A DNA stretch of 64,000 nt, taken from assembly GCA_016280445.1 (NCBI GenBank), contig JAEEGS010000038.1:33780-97779 (forward strand), given 5' to 3'. The notes under the pieces are model-generated. The model was not told the origin of the DNA and did not search any database. It saw only the letters and a program-made list of their open reading frames with translations. This document shows positions 63,480 through 64,000 of this stretch, piece after piece. Each line of letters begins with the position of its first letter. Positions within the stretch are counted from its first letter, which is position 1. The translations under genes and the position numbers were made by a program. This stretch comes from Bacteroidaceae bacterium. GTDB lineage: Bacteria; Bacteroidota; Bacteroidia; Bacteroidales; Bacteroidaceae.

Positions 63480-64000
63480 ATGAACAAGCAAATCATCATC
63501 ACCCTCTTGCTTGCGCTTGTCACGCTGACAGGATGGGCAAAGGAGAAAGCAAGAGTGTGGGAGCAGCCCACCACAGAATATGGAATCAGTTATGGCGATG
63601 GATTCTTCAACCTCGCCCTCGATGTGACGAAGGTGGAGTTGAAGGAGACGGAGACGGTGGTATATATCACGGCTATGCAGCGTTCGTCCTGCTCGACATC
63701 TGGGGCACATGGTGCGCTCCCTGCAAGGAAGCTCTCTCCCACTCTACCGAAGAATATGCAAGGCTGAAAGACTATGACATCGAGTTCCTCTATCTGGCCA
63801 ACCAGAGTCCTCAAGAATCGTGGGAGAACGTCATCAAGGAATACAACGTAAGCGGTGACAACGTAGCTCACTACAACCTCCCTGCATTGCAGCAGAATGC
63901 CATCGAGCGACACCTCGACGTACACAGTTTCCCCACCTACAAGCTCTTCAACCGCGAAGGTAATCTGCTGGACCTGGAAATAGATGCCCGCGACCTTGAC
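63480..64000 (+). pseudogene. Degenerate TlpA-like gene with internal deletion and frameshift, runs off window
   Basis: It starts MNKQIIITLLLALVTLTGWAK and reads normally to VELKETETVVYI (about 63666), a known N-terminal domain of this family. The frame then continues into nonsense. The +2 frame reads GYAAFVLLDIWGTWCAPC and on to a normal thioredoxin tail ending at the window edge (..LLDLEIDARDLD). About 200 residues expected between the two parts are absent, and a TATATAT run sits at the join. It is probably a pseudogene, or less likely a sequencing error joined to a deletion. Confidence 0.8.

Overview
The window reads as chromosome of a Bacteroidales bacterium, most likely from the Prevotellaceae or a close relative. 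The support is indirect: promoters of the Bacteroidetes type (TTTG, about 19 bases, TAnnTTTG), almost no Shine-Dalgarno sequences, a fused MurF-alanine racemase, a PorZ-like protein with a type IX secretion sorting domain, reverse rubrerythrin, a C10 (streptopain) peptidase, and the families DUF4954, DUF5686, DUF6089, DUF6242 and GSCFA. No tRNA, rRNA, CRISPR array or intact insertion sequence was seen.

Layout. Bases 1-6000 are accessory. They hold a NUC-type nuclease, an UmuD-like autoprotease, a block of eight AACTTTCAC repeats ending in a terminator, two small unknown proteins, a VirE_N/DUF3987 primase-helicase-like protein and a P5-like lysozyme. From 6.2 to 15.2 kb come mutS, a kinase-fold protein lacking key catalytic residues, yitT, recA, carboxynorspermidine dehydrogenase, dusB, and a rubrerythrin-rubredoxin pair. 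From 15.4 to 23.5 kb a leftward envelope block runs DUF6242, DUF6089, uppS, bamA, three Skp/OmpH paralogues and murI. From 23.6 to 34.1 kb lie a sirtuin, a radical SAM protein, a PAP2 membrane protein, an epimerase, RNase R, a DUF5686 outer-membrane protein and gpmI. From 34.3 to 43.9 kb a rightward run holds lemA, a DUF2207 protein, a membrane protein, a GSCFA protein, murF-alr, a C10 peptidase and a glycosyltransferase. From 44 to 55 kb, leftward, are porZ-like, prmC, a very large secreted protein, a SulP transporter and two glycosyltransferases. From 55.2 kb to the end are hflX, a DUF4954 protein, pyrH, pyrE, an SRPBCC-like protein, argH and two thioredoxin-fold genes, the last of them broken.

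Themes. Housekeeping envelope, DNA-repair and pyrimidine genes are interleaved with repeats of several kinds. (1) A GC-rich palindromic element with a CCGGATGGCAACT-like core has gone in frame into at least two unrelated proteins (MurF-Alr and a glycosyltransferase), giving related peptides in the same reading frame. Related palindromes also lie in the DUF3987 protein. (2) Several unrelated sequences recur as 9-base-period tandem arrays at gene junctions, and two such arrays are translated inside prmC. (3) Divergent promoters sit in near-perfect inverted repeats. The 1.1-6.0 kb cassette is the best candidate for an undescribed mobile system.
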